Shown here in pieces: positions 1 through 8,749 of a DNA stretch of 64,000 bases (the stretch's first letter is position 1; each line of letters begins with the position of its first letter). Both the position numbers and the translations under genes were made by a program. Location of the stretch: contig NZ_FOIB01000001.1 in assembly GCF_900111765.1 (NCBI RefSeq), forward strand, positions 620,001 through 684,000, written 5' to 3'. The stretch comes from Myxococcus fulvus (GTDB lineage: Bacteria; Myxococcota; Myxococcia; Myxococcales; Myxococcaceae). The notes beneath the pieces were generated by a model, which saw only the letters and a list, made by a program, of their open reading frames with translations, searched no databases and was not told where the DNA came from.

Positions 1-1
1 G

Positions 2-394
2 CTGTCCAGCATCCCCAACGGCACGCCGATGTATCCAAACAGCGCCTCGCTGCTCAGCGCGTACACCGTCATCGTCACGGACCCGAACGACGCCAACTCC
101 TTCTACGCCTTCGGCTTCGACGTGCGCGCCCAGCGGCTCATCTTCTGGGTGTCCGGCGCGAAGACGGAGTTGCGCCGCCTCAACAGCCAGCTCGCCACCG
201 ACATCACCGTGCTGGAGACGTCCAGCGGCATCGACATGGGCTTCTCCTGGGGCTCCAGCGGCCAGGTCGGCGGTCCACTCATCCCCCGGCCGGGTGTGGC
301 CGAGGGCGCGTGGAAGGTCGCGTTCAACAACTGGGCGCAGCTCGACAACTACCTCATCAGCCCGCCGGCGCCCGGCACCGCCCCCGTTCAGTGA
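2..394 (+). CDS. C-terminal part of an unrecognised protein (5' end outside window)
   Basis: The reading frame is open from the first bases of the window to a TGA at 392-394, giving at least 130 residues. The first in-frame ATG lies at 29, but the frame is open before it with ordinary codons, so the true start is probably upstream. The visible part has alternating hydrophobic and polar stretches and several aromatic residues, compatible with a beta-rich extracellular or periplasmic domain. It ends in a Pro/Ala-rich tail. No family was recognised. The stop overlaps the stop of the convergent small gene at 388-555 by a few bases. Confidence 0.6.
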   Translation: MSSIPNGTPMYPNSASLLSAYTVIVTDPNDANSFYAFGFDVRAQRLIFWVSGAKTELRRLNSQLATDITVLETSSGIDMGFSWGSSGQVGGPLIPRPGVAEGAWKVAFNNWAQLDNYLISPPAPGTAPVQ

Positions 395-555
395 CGCAGC
401 TTCGAGGGGGGAGGCGGATTGAGGGCCAGCACGCCCGCCATGTAGCGCGCCTGTCCCTCCGTGGTGCAGCGGACCTCCTGGATGCGCCCCGCCACCTTCA
501 CCCGGACCAGCCAACCGTCATTGTCGCGAGTCCAAGCCGGAGTTTCCGTCGTCAT
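388..555 (-). CDS. Small 55-residue conserved-looking protein of unknown function
   Basis: An ATG at 555-553 is preceded on the minus strand by GAGAGGAGCAGGCAC, which holds a good AGGAG ribosome binding site about 7 bases from the start. The frame runs 55 codons to TGA at 390-388. The product begins MTTETPAWTRDNDGWLVRV and includes a short amphipathic beta pattern and a single Cys. It is cytoplasmic by appearance, without signal peptide or membrane segment. The gene is convergent with, and overlaps by 7 bases, the end of the gene at 2-394. Small proteins of this kind are common in myxobacterial genomes and often missed. Function is unknown. Confidence 0.55.
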   Translation of the reverse strand: MTTETPAWTRDNDGWLVRVKVAGRIQEVRCTTEGQARYMAGVLALNPPPPSKLRH

Positions 556-609
556 GTGCCTGCTCCTCTCGGGTTCGACTTCTCTGACGGGATGAAGAGC
601 ACCCCTCGT

Positions 610-644
610 GCCAGCGTCTGAAACACCTGAATCCAGGTGCTGGC
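610..644. repeat. Imperfect hairpin between the small gene and the histidine kinase
   Basis: CACCTG (624-629) and CAGGTG (634-639) form a perfect stem with a 4-base loop, extended outward by GCCAG (610-614) and CTGGC (640-644) after an internal bulge. It lies downstream of the minus-strand histidine kinase and could act in its transcription termination, but no T-tract follows on either strand. The rest of 556-711 shows no gene. Confidence 0.35.
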
Positions 645-711
645 GCGCACCGGATGCACGGTGGTGGACACGGGGGGCTGTAGTTCTTTCGGAAGCGGGG
701 GTGGCGGAGCT

Positions 712-2643
712 TCAGTGGACGTGGCGCTCCGGCTGGGGAGCGGGCGGGTGAGAGGGGGCTCCCGTCAACAGCGGTAGGGCGACATGGAAGGTGGAGCCTT
801 CTCCCACCTGGCTCTCCACCCAGATGCGGCCGCCGTGGCGCTCGACGATGTCGCGGCTGATGTACAGGCCCAGGCCCAGCCCGCCATACGAGCGCGAGGA
901 CACGTTGCGCGCGCGGAAGTAGCGCTCGAAGAGCAGCTTCTGCTGGTCCTCGGGGATGCCGATGCCCGGGTCCTTCACCGACAAGAGCGCCAGCTCTCCG
1001 CGCGTCTCCAGCTTGATGTGGATGACACCACCGTCGGGGCTGTACTTGAAGGCGTTCTCCACCAGGTTGGTGACCACCTGCTCCAGCCGGTACGGGTCCG
1101 CGAACACCTGCACGTCGCGCTCGGGCCGCTCGTAGCGCAGCTCGTGTCCGCCGCGCTGCGCCTCCATCGCCTGCAGCACGTGCTCCACCAGGCTGTCCAG
1201 GCGCGTGGCCTGGGGATGCAGCGCCAGCCGGCCCGCCTCGATGCGGGACGCGTCCAGCAGGTCGTTGATGAGCCCCGTCATGCGCAACAGGTGCTGGCGC
1301 GCGTGGCGCAGGGTGGTGGGGTCCACGCTCTCCCCGCGCTCCAGCCTGCGCTCCAGCGTGGCCAGCCGGAGGCTCAGCGGTGTCAGCGGCGTCTTCAGCT
1401 CGTGCGAGGCGATGGACAGGAAGTCGTCGCGCACGCGGATGGCCTCACGCGCCTCGCGATAGAGCCGCTCTCGCTCCTCCTCGGCGAGCCTGCGCTGGGT
1501 GATGTCCTCCACGAGCACGCCCACGCCCAACAGGTGTCCGTCCGGCGCGCGCACCGGGTAGCAGCTCCCCGTGAGCAGTCGGCGGGGGCCGGGATGGCCC
1601 ACGGCCTGGGTGTCCACCTCCTGGCCCACCACGGGCTCGCCGGTGTCCAATACCTGTTGCAGCATGGCCGTCGCGGCGCGGCCGCCCTCACCCAGCACCT
1701 CGAGGGGCGTGCGCCCCAGGTGGGCCTCCGGGGGCAGGCCGTTGATGCGCGCCAGCCGCTCGTTGACGCGCACGTAGCGCAGGTGCGTGTCGAGGAAGCC
1801 CAGGGCCACGGGCGCGGTCTCGAACAGGGTGATGAGCAGGGCCAGGTTCTCGTCGCGCTGGCGCTCGGCGCGGCGGCGCTCGGAAGCGTCCTCGACCAGC
1901 CCCACGCCGCCCTCCACCTGGCCCGCGTCGTTGTAGCAGGGCGCGAAGCGGATATGGACGGGCGTCACCTTGTGGCTGGTCACCGCGGAGTAGTCCCCCA
2001 CGTAGTCCGCGCTGTGGCCCGCGAGCGTCTCGCGCACGCAGGCCATGAAGCGCTCGTCGCGCAGGGACATGAGGTTGAGCCCCACCACCACGCGCTTGGG
2101 CGTGCCGACGATGGCGGCCAGCCGCTCGTTGCAGGCGGTGATGATGGGCGTGGTGTCGTAGTGGAAGATGCCCAGCGGCGCGTTCTCGACGACGAGACGA
2201 TAGAGGTCGTCGCCGCTGGTCCGCTTCACCTCACCGCCATCACCAGGCGGCTCCAGGGGCTCGCGGAGGGTGTCGATGACCTCGTGCAGGCGCCGGAGGC
2301 TGAGGACGATGCGCTCGTCCTCTCCTTCGCCGGAGGTGCCCACCGTCAGCTCCACGAGCACCTCCACGCCGTCGTGTCGTCGCGCGAGCACCTTCGTGGG
2401 CCGCCCTCCCAGCGCCTGCCTGCGCGAGAGCAGGTAGCGCACCAGGCTCTTGTCGCCGTGGCGATGGAGCCGCTGGGGGAAGAGCTCGGCCACGGGGTGT
2501 CCCTGGAGGTCCTCGCGCGTCCAGCCGAGCAGGCGCTCCGCGGCGCGATTGATGAGGTACACGCGCTCGTGGGCATCGCAGGCGACCCACGGGTCGACCG
2601 CGGCGTCCAGCCAGGCACTGAGCTCCTCGTTGGCTGCGGCCAT
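712..2643 (-). CDS. Cytoplasmic PAS-domain sensor histidine kinase
   Basis: Sensor kinase of a two-component system, 643 residues from the ATG at 2643-2641, which has an AGGGGA ribosome binding site 6 bases upstream. A longer frame to 2724 lacks such a site and starts with poorly structured sequence. Three PAS-like modules are visible (about 5-120, 146-255 and 268-385), followed by a HisKA domain with the phospho-acceptor His414 in SHELKTPLTPL. The HATPase domain has an N box (LVENAFKYSPDGG, about 528-540), a DPGIGIP G1 box and a GGLGLGLYISRDIV G2 box. There is no transmembrane segment, so it should sense an intracellular cue. No receiver domain or partner regulator lies beside it, so it is an orphan kinase, as is common in myxobacteria. 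Confidence 0.93.
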   Translation of the reverse strand: MAAANEELSAWLDAAVDPWVACDAHERVYLINRAAERLLGWTREDLQGHPVAELFPQRLHRHGDKSLVRYLLSRRQALGGRPTKVLARRHDGVEVLVELTVGTSGEGEDERIVLSLRRLHEVIDTLREPLEPPGDGGEVKRTSGDDLYRLVVENAPLGIFHYDTTPIITACNERLAAIVGTPKRVVVGLNLMSLRDERFMACVRETLAGHSADYVGDYSAVTSHKVTPVHIRFAPCYNDAGQVEGGVGLVEDASERRRAERQRDENLALLITLFETAPVALGFLDTHLRYVRVNERLARINGLPPEAHLGRTPLEVLGEGGRAATAMLQQVLDTGEPVVGQEVDTQAVGHPGPRRLLTGSCYPVRAPDGHLLGVGVLVEDITQRRLAEEERERLYREAREAIRVRDDFLSIASHELKTPLTPLSLRLATLERRLERGESVDPTTLRHARQHLLRMTGLINDLLDASRIEAGRLALHPQATRLDSLVEHVLQAMEAQRGGHELRYERPERDVQVFADPYRLEQVVTNLVENAFKYSPDGGVIHIKLETRGELALLSVKDPGIGIPEDQQKLLFERYFRARNVSSRSYGGLGLGLYISRDIVERHGGRIWVESQVGEGSTFHVALPLLTGAPSHPPAPQPERHVH

Positions 2644-2796
2644 GTCGTCCCCTGCGCCCGTCGTCGGACGGAAAGACGCGAGCCGCCAACGCGCGCCATG
2701 GGCGTGGCCCCGCGTGGGGCTCATCCCGTGGTGCCTTACAGGTAGCCACGACGGACCTTGGACGCGCCGGTGCGGGAGCCCGACGCGCCTGGACGC

Positions 2797-5430
2797 TCAG
2801 CGTCGACGCTTGCCGGCGGGAGGCTTGCCCGCCTTCTTGCGCGCGGTGGCCTGCTTGCCTCGCGCGGACTTCGTGGCTCGGGCCTTCGACGCGGGCATCG
2901 GGGGAGGCCTCGTCAGGGAGAGCCCCTCCAGCTTCTCGCGCATCGCGCGCGTGGCCTCCTTCAGCGCGTCCACCTCCTCGCGCAGCGACGCCAGCTCTCG
3001 CGCCTGGGGCTCGCCCTCGCGCAGCGCTCGCACCGTCTCGCGGGCGGCGCGGCGGGCGCGAGCGTCACTGAGCGGGGTGCCCTCCAGCGCGGAGATGATG
3101 CGCCGGTCTCCCAACGTCCTCGCGGCCTCGAAGACGCCCATCTGCACGCGGAACATCGGGTCTCTCAACAGCTCCGTCAGCAAATCCACCGCCTCGCGCT
3201 GACGGCCTGCCACCTCCGCCAGTCGGGCCACGGCCTGCGTGGCCGCGCGGCGCAGGAAGGCGGGCTGTCCATACGCGGTGCGCGCCTCCACCAGGGGGAA
3301 GGCGGCGGGGTCCTGCGACTCGGCGAGCCCGTCCATGGCGCCCACGGCGATGGCGTCCTGGAAGGACGGGCGCGTGGAGGTGGTCTCCAGCACCGTCAGC
3401 GCATCCGCGGCGCGCAGCTTGCCGTAGCTGCGCGCGGCCTCCGCCTCCACGAAGTAGCTGGTGTCTCCGGATTGCAAGAGGGAGCGCAGCAGCGCGATGA
3501 CCTCCGCGTCGCGGCGGAACTCGCCCAGCGCGGCCACGACGGCGCGGCGCACGCGCGGGTGCTCGGCGCGCAGGCTCGCGAGCAGTCGGGCGCGGGCCTC
3601 CGGCGTGCGGATGCGGCCCAGGGCCTTGGCGCACGCGGCGCGGGTGCCCCAGAACAGGCGCGCGTCCGCGAGCGCGGTGCCCAGCGTCTCCACGGCGCGG
3701 TGGCCTCCGTCGCGGCCCAGCGCGTGGGCGGCCTCGGTGCGCGCGCGGGCCTCGGGCGCCGCGCGCAGCTCCTCCAGCCAGAGGCCCACGGCCTTGTCCA
3801 CCTCCAGCGTGCCCAGCACGTCGCGGCGCGGGTCCACGCGCACCTGCGAGGGCGTGGTGGAGCAGGGCAGGTGGAAGAAGTGCTCCGCGTCCGTCACGTC
3901 CAGCCGGTGACGGGTGTCCTTGCCCTCCACGGTGACGACGACGTCCAGCGGCAGGCGGAACAGGGGCGTGCCCGCGTCGGTGCGCTGCGTCTGGCGCACC
4001 TTGAGGCGCAGCCGGCCCTCCTCGGCCTCGTGGCGCACCTCCACCTTGAGCTCCGGGTGGCCGGGGGCGAAGACGTACTGGTCGAAGAAGGCGTCCAGGT
4101 TGTGGCCGGTGGCCTGCTCGAAGGCGCGCGACAGGTCCACCGTCTCCACCGAGCCGTGCCGGTGGCGCGAGACGTAGTGGCGCAGGCCGCGGAAGAACAG
4201 CTCGTCGCCCAGGCGGCGGCGCAGCTCGTGGAGGACCAGGCCGCCTTTCTCGTAGAGGTGCCGGTCGAAGACGTCCAGCGGGGCGTGGAAGCGGCGCGAG
4301 ACGATGGGCCGCGCGTAGCGCTCCTTCACCTCGCCCAGGTAGGCCTCCAGGTCCGCCTGCCGGTGCTGGTCGGCCTCGTCCTGGCCGTCCGCGCGCTCCT
4401 TCCACAGCACCTCGAACCAGGTGGCGAAGCCCTCGTTGAGCCAGCCGTGGGGCCAGTCGCGGCAGGTGAGCAAGTCCCCGAACCACTGGTGCGCCAGCTC
4501 GTGGGAGATGAGCGGCTCCGCGTTGTAGTCCGCGTGCGCGCGCGCGTCGTGGAGGACGGAGTCGGTGAGGCTGGTGGCGGTGGTGTTCTCCATGCCGCCG
4601 AAGATGAACTCGGTGAGGAACACCTGCGCGTAGCCGCTCCAGGGGTAGGGCTCGCCGGTGGCCTCCTGGAACACGCGCACCATCTCCGGGGTGCGGCGCA
4701 CGCACCGCAGCGCGTCCTCGCGTCGCCCGCGCGGGAAGAGGTAGCGCAGGGGGACGGTGCCCGCGGTGTCGGTCAGTTCCTCGAAGTCGCCCACCGCGAG
4801 CGTGACGAGGTAGGGCGCGTGCGGCTGCTCCATGCGGTAGTGCTGGGTGCGCCGCTTGTCCTGCACGGTGTCGGAGACGAGCACGCCGTTGGAGAGCGCG
4901 GTGAGGCCGTCGGGGAAGGTGGCGATGAGCTCCGAGGTGGCCTTCTGCGCGGGCGTGTCCAGGCAGGGGAACCAGTGCCTGGCGTCGGTGTCCTGGTTCT
5001 GGGTCCACGCCTGACGGGGCCGGTCCGGGTAGGCGGCCTCCGGGCCCCAGAAGTAGAGGCCCCGGCGCGGGCGGGCGGTGTAGTGGATGGCCACCTCCGC
5101 GGCCTGGCCGGGCGGCAGTGGCGCGGGCAGCTCCACGCGCACGTGCGAGCCGGAGTTGACGAAGCGCACGGGGCGCTCGTCGACGAGGACGCGCGAGACG
5201 TCCAGGTCCACCGCGTCGAAGGTGAGGGTGGATGACAGCCGCACGGCGGACACGCGGGTGGTGCAGACGCCGGTGACGCGGCCTTGCTCGAAGTCGAGCT
5301 CCAGTTGGATGCGCACGTGCTCGGCGCGCAGGGGGCGCTCCGCGGCGTAGTGCTCGGTGGCGCCGGGGAGGCTGAAGGCGCGGGACTGGGGGAGGGCGGG
5401 CTCGGAGGAGTGACGGTGGCAGCAGCGCAT
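2797..5430 (-). CDS. M1-family zinc aminopeptidase with C-terminal HEAT-like repeats
   Basis: Gluzincin aminopeptidase that should remove N-terminal residues from peptides. From the ATG at 5430-5428 it is 877 residues. The frame continues to 5565 but would then overlap the divergent gene. It has the exopeptidase motif GGMEN near residue 275 and the zinc motif HELAH at 310-314, with the third ligand Glu 18 residues later in NEGFATWF. The usual ERAP1-like C-terminal domain is not evident. Instead, about residues 560-800 show repeated helical pairs of HEAT type. They are followed by a short coiled coil and a Lys/Arg/Ala-rich tail of about 35 residues that could bind nucleic acid or acidic surfaces. 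No signal peptide is seen, so it is probably cytosolic. Confidence 0.9.
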   Translation of the reverse strand: MRCCHRHSSEPALPQSRAFSLPGATEHYAAERPLRAEHVRIQLELDFEQGRVTGVCTTRVSAVRLSSTLTFDAVDLDVSRVLVDERPVRFVNSGSHVRVELPAPLPPGQAAEVAIHYTARPRRGLYFWGPEAAYPDRPRQAWTQNQDTDARHWFPCLDTPAQKATSELIATFPDGLTALSNGVLVSDTVQDKRRTQHYRMEQPHAPYLVTLAVGDFEELTDTAGTVPLRYLFPRGRREDALRCVRRTPEMVRVFQEATGEPYPWSGYAQVFLTEFIFGGMENTTATSLTDSVLHDARAHADYNAEPLISHELAHQWFGDLLTCRDWPHGWLNEGFATWFEVLWKERADGQDEADQHRQADLEAYLGEVKERYARPIVSRRFHAPLDVFDRHLYEKGGLVLHELRRRLGDELFFRGLRHYVSRHRHGSVETVDLSRAFEQATGHNLDAFFDQYVFAPGHPELKVEVRHEAEEGRLRLKVRQTQRTDAGTPLFRLPLDVVVTVEGKDTRHRLDVTDAEHFFHLPCSTTPSQVRVDPRRDVLGTLEVDKAVGLWLEELRAAPEARARTEAAHALGRDGGHRAVETLGTALADARLFWGTRAACAKALGRIRTPEARARLLASLRAEHPRVRRAVVAALGEFRRDAEVIALLRSLLQSGDTSYFVEAEAARSYGKLRAADALTVLETTSTRPSFQDAIAVGAMDGLAESQDPAAFPLVEARTAYGQPAFLRRAATQAVARLAEVAGRQREAVDLLTELLRDPMFRVQMGVFEAARTLGDRRIISALEGTPLSDARARRAARETVRALREGEPQARELASLREEVDALKEATRAMREKLEGLSLTRPPPMPASKARATKSARGKQATARKKAGKPPAGKRRR

Positions 5431-5566
5431 AAGCAGGGATGACTCTTTCCCAAGCGCGCGAAACCGTCGAGCCGGTGTTTCGTCGCACTGTTCCGCCCTG
5501 CACCCTCTTGCCGCGCCAGGACATAACGTCTGTCTGGACGGCGCGGGACGGACTACGTTGTCCACC

Positions 5567-6472
5567 GTGCAGTTCGTCCTCTTCTATTCGGACAAGCGGG
5601 TGCGCGAGCAGCTCTTCGCCCATGTGGACGGGACGCGAGGGGTGTTGCTGGTGACGGGCGTGCGTCATGGGACGGCCATGCGCTCCCCCGAGCTGCGCGA
5701 GCCCTTCGCCACGCTGGAGTTCCTCCACGGCCGCGTGTTGACGCAGGTGCTGGTGGCGGACGAGGGCACCCCGGACGGCATGTGGAGGGACCCGCTGGGG
5801 GATTTGGGCGACAAGCTGCACCCCGACAGCAAGGATGACGCGTACGCCGTCACCACGGGCTACCTGCTGCTGGTGGATGGCCAGCCGCGCCAGGTGGTGC
5901 GCAAGCACGGCCTGCCCGCCGAGGACCTGTGGTTCCTGGAGGACGCGCTGAGCCGGCTGGAGCCGCGCATCCCCGCGCCGGACCCCGCGCGCCGTCCGGG
6001 GAAGAAGCGCCCGGAGCCCGCGCCTCGCGCACCGCGTCGTCCCGCCAGCACGGGCGCGCCGCGGGAAGCCTCGGACGAGGATGCCAGCGGTCACCGCGCG
6101 CGAGGCGAATGGGGCGACGACGAACGGGATGGCGCCGAGAGCCCGGGTCGCCGCGGACGAGGCGCCTGGGGCGGCGAGGCGCGGGACGGAGGCGAGCGTG
6201 GGGCCCGGAGCCGTCAGGACCCGGAGGCGACACCTCCCCGAGGGACCCGGGTCCGGAGCGGGGCGCCCGCGCGCAAGGACGCGTGGGAGGTGCTGGGGCT
6301 CGAGCGGGGCGTGTCTCGGGACGAGGCGCGCAAGGCGTTCCGCGCGCTCATCGCCGGCTACCACCCGGACAAGGTGGCGCACCTGGCGCCGGAGTTCCGC
6401 GAGCTGGCCGAGCGCCGCACGCGCGAACTCCTGGAGGCGTGGGAGACCGTGGAGCAGGAACTCGAGTCGTAG
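5567..6472 (+). CDS. J-domain protein with unknown N-terminal domain
   Basis: Probable DnaK co-chaperone, about 301 residues. The N-terminal 140 residues form a compact domain of no family I recognise. A charged, low-complexity Arg/Glu/Gly linker of about 90 residues follows, then a C-terminal J domain whose HPD tripeptide (in YHPDKV, residues 266-268) is the DnaK-stimulating signature. Typical DnaJ proteins carry the J domain at the N terminus and have Gly/Phe and zinc regions, both absent here. The start is uncertain: GTG at 5567 or TTG at 5558 nine bases earlier; neither has a strong ribosome binding site. It is divergent from the aminopeptidase gene and convergent with the phosphodiesterase gene. 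Confidence 0.8.
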   Translation: MQFVLFYSDKRVREQLFAHVDGTRGVLLVTGVRHGTAMRSPELREPFATLEFLHGRVLTQVLVADEGTPDGMWRDPLGDLGDKLHPDSKDDAYAVTTGYLLLVDGQPRQVVRKHGLPAEDLWFLEDALSRLEPRIPAPDPARRPGKKRPEPAPRAPRRPASTGAPREASDEDASGHRARGEWGDDERDGAESPGRRGRGAWGGEARDGGERGARSRQDPEATPPRGTRVRSGAPARKDAWEVLGLERGVSRDEARKAFRALIAGYHPDKVAHLAPEFRELAERRTRELLEAWETVEQELES

Positions 6473-6508
6473 CGGCGCGCCGCGGCCACCCCCGTCACCC
6501 GAGCACGG

Positions 6509-7501
6509 TCAGCCCACGCTCGGGACTCCGGGCACGGGCAGCGTGACGGGGAGCGCCTCCAGCGCGAAGCGCGCGACGATGGGCATGTGGTCCGACAGCC
6601 CGTGGAAGCGGCTCTTCAAGTCCCCGAAGGGGTGCGTCTCCTCCGTGTCGAGCCAGCGCACGCCCCCGCCGGAGAACATGTGGTCCAGGTGCATGCGCAT
6701 GTGCATGAAGCCCGCGGTGGGGAAGCCCCGTGACACGCTCGGGTCGATTTGACCCACGGCGGCCTGGGCGCACGTGAAGGAGACCTCTCCGGTGAGGTAG
6801 CGGAACACCGGGGACGACGGCGGCGAGTTGAAGTCTCCACAGACGATGAACGGCTCGTCGGCGCGGAGGCTGCCCACGAACTCCGCCAGCTTGCGCGCCT
6901 CGTGGAGCTGATTCACGCCGCAGCCCATCTTGTCCTTGGTGGACCAGAACTCGCGCGCGAAGGGCGTGGGCAGGCTCAGGTGGGTGTTGAAGACGTGGAA
7001 GGGACGCCCGTCGTCGCGGCGCAAGAGGCGCATGTGCGCGCAGATGCGGCTCTGCTTGCGGTCCTTGAGCCGCTGCACGTGGTGGTGGGTGATGGACATG
7101 GGCGAGTCCACGTTGTGCTTGTCCACCTGGAGGGTGCGCTTGTTGACGAGCACCGCCAGCCCCGTGGTGTAGAGCGACACCTCGCCCAGCTTGTAGTGGT
7201 GCGCGCGGAAGTAGAACGCCTCGTAGGGCATGTCGCGCCCCTGCGCGGCGAACGTCTCCTCCATGCGCCCCATGAAGGCCATCAGCTGCGTCTCGCCGGG
7301 CAGCTTGGGGCGGTCGGCGATGGTGCTGCGCAGCGAGCTGGTCTCCACCTCCTGCAGGCACACCACGTCCGGCAGCGGGTCCAGCCCGGCCAGGGCGAAG
7401 GCCACCCGGCGCTTGGGGCCCACGGTGCTCGCCAGACCCCGGAGCATGTGGCCGAAGTAGCGGACGTTGTACGTGACGATTCGAATCGAAGAGTCGGGCA
7501 T
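6509..7501 (-). CDS. Endonuclease/exonuclease/phosphatase (EEP) family protein
   Basis: Metal-dependent phosphodiesterase of the EEP superfamily, 330 residues from the ATG at 7501-7499. The first strand has TYNVRY (metal-binding Asn). LQEVETSS supplies the metal-ligand Glu, an internal CGDFNSPP motif gives the catalytic Asp and Asn, and the terminal SDHMPIVARF has the Asp-His pair. The substrate (nucleic acid, phosphoinositide or other phosphodiester) cannot be told from sequence. No signal peptide is visible. An alternative start at 7534 adds 11 residues outside the domain. Confidence 0.87.
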   Translation of the reverse strand: MPDSSIRIVTYNVRYFGHMLRGLASTVGPKRRVAFALAGLDPLPDVVCLQEVETSSLRSTIADRPKLPGETQLMAFMGRMEETFAAQGRDMPYEAFYFRAHHYKLGEVSLYTTGLAVLVNKRTLQVDKHNVDSPMSITHHHVQRLKDRKQSRICAHMRLLRRDDGRPFHVFNTHLSLPTPFAREFWSTKDKMGCGVNQLHEARKLAEFVGSLRADEPFIVCGDFNSPPSSPVFRYLTGEVSFTCAQAAVGQIDPSVSRGFPTAGFMHMRMHLDHMFSGGGVRWLDTEETHPFGDLKSRFHGLSDHMPIVARFALEALPVTLPVPGVPSVG

Positions 7502-7756
7502 ACGAGGTCCGTGCCCGTCCCGGGCACGCCGCAAAGCTACTCATCCGCCCGCCCGCGCGCCCCCGATTCCTCACCTTCCAGACGGTTGACAGACAGTCGT
7601 CCCTGTTCGGGAAGCTTGCGCCGGCCCGTGGGTTGGGCGGGTTCCCTCGCCCTGGGGGGCATGCTTTCCTGGCCGGGAGGAGGGCGCCCGCCTGCCCGGT
7701 GGGGTGACGGACGCCCGGGGCCGGCGAGGGTGGTCTCCCGTGGAACTGGAGGGTCG

Positions 7757-8320
7757 ATGAACGCGATGGGATGGGCGGCGCCGCTGGTGCTGCTGGTGGC
7801 GGGCTGTGGCGGCTTCGAGCAGGAGACGTACGACGTGGAGCTGGACGCGGCCCAGGCGGCGGCCGTGCCCTACTCCTGCACCGACAAGACGGCGAAGGAG
7901 CCGGTGGCGGTGCCGGGCGTCGGCGGAGTCTCCGGCCTGGCGCTCCAGCAGCGCTGGACGGTGCGCGCCGAGGAGTACGGCGCCACGAGCATCGAGGTGC
8001 CCGACGTGTCCTTCACGCTGCACCGGGGCGACGTGGCGACGCTCGACGAGGACGACGCGCCGGACATCCTCCAGGGCACTCGGTCCGAGGAGGGGCCGTT
8101 CCAATACGTGGACATCCGCTCCATTCCCTCGACAGTGGTTGGCGAGTCGAACATCGTCTACGTGCTGCGCTTCTACATCGCCAACGACTCGCTGGAGGAC
8201 GACGACATCGAGGGCTTCGTCGACGTGCGGCGCACCTCCTTCGAGGGCCTGGGCATCGACGCGAGGGAGCTCGAGGAGTGCACGTACAAGGTCCGCCTCA
8301 CCGGTCGTCGGGTGAAGTGA
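7757..8320 (+). CDS. Small lipoprotein of unknown function
   Basis: 187-residue predicted lipoprotein. ATG at 7757 follows GGAGGG a few bases upstream. The signal peptide is short and ends in LVAGC, a lipobox, so the mature protein starts at a Cys and should be anchored to a membrane. The mature part is acidic, with beta-strand patterning and two further Cys residues that could form a disulfide. No known family was recognised. A strong hairpin follows directly. Confidence 0.75.
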   Translation: MNAMGWAAPLVLLVAGCGGFEQETYDVELDAAQAAAVPYSCTDKTAKEPVAVPGVGGVSGLALQQRWTVRAEEYGATSIEVPDVSFTLHRGDVATLDEDDAPDILQGTRSEEGPFQYVDIRSIPSTVVGESNIVYVLRFYIANDSLEDDDIEGFVDVRRTSFEGLGIDARELEECTYKVRLTGRRVK

Positions 8321-8321
8321 G

Positions 8322-8348
8322 CCCGGGGCGCGAGGGCCCCGGGTTTGT
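8322..8348. terminator. Intrinsic terminator between convergent genes
   Basis: CCCGGGGC (8322-8329) pairs perfectly with GCCCCGGG (8336-8343), followed by TTTGT on the plus strand. It sits immediately after the lipoprotein stop and just before the end of the convergent DUF3037 gene. Confidence 0.7.
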
Positions 8349-8350
8349 CC

Positions 8351-8749
8351 TCACGATGCGCGCTTGAGGCGCACCACGGTGTCGAGCAGGTGCTCCAGCG
8401 CGGCCTGGGGCTCCTGGCTCAGCCCCGAGTGCACCGGCCCCGTCTGGAGCATGGTGCTGCGCGGGGCGACCAGCCAGTGCCAGCGCTCCTTCTGCGGCAG
8501 CTGACCGATGGGCCCCGAGCCCTTGCCGCCCACGCAGACGCGCTGGAAGCTGTCCAGGTGGCAGCGCACCGTCTCCAGGTCGATGTCGGGCGCGAGCGCC
8601 TTCAGGCGCGCCTCGTCCACCTCCACGCGCGCGCCCAGGAAGCGCTGCGTGGTGCAGAAGAGGACGACGCCCACGTTGATGAACTCCTCGCGCTCCACGC
8701 GCGGGACGACGCGGATGATGGCGTAGTCAAACGAGCTGTGCGCGGGCAC
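8351..8749 (-). CDS. DUF3037 family protein, partner of HipA-like kinase
   Basis: About 132 residues from the GTG at 8749-8747, or 145 from an upstream start at 8788. The core EEFINVGVVLFC pattern and the following helical region match DUF3037 as I know it. The gene overlaps the end of the upstream HipA-like kinase gene by about 23 bases, indicating translational coupling. DUF3037 genes are often found next to HipA_2-type kinase genes, so the two products probably act together, but the role of the pair is not established. No signal peptide. Confidence 0.75.
   Translation of the reverse strand: MPAHSSFDYAIIRVVPRVEREEFINVGVVLFCTTQRFLGARVEVDEARLKALAPDIDLETVRCHLDSFQRVCVGGKGSGPIGQLPQKERWHWLVAPRSTMLQTGPVHSGLSQEPQAALEHLLDTVVRLKRAS

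Noticed and set aside
310-621. Plus-strand frame of 103 codons in the first spacer
   Set aside because: No ribosome binding site and Arg/His-rich product; the opposite strand holds a better supported small gene at 388-555.
784-2745. Long plus-strand frame opposite the PAS kinase
   Set aside because: Composition is Ala/His/Arg-biased and no domain is recognisable, while the minus strand encodes a full histidine kinase with all motifs.
2758-5235. Long plus-strand frame of 825 codons opposite the aminopeptidase
   Set aside because: Antisense shadow; the minus strand has the HEXXH zinc motif and a complete family match.
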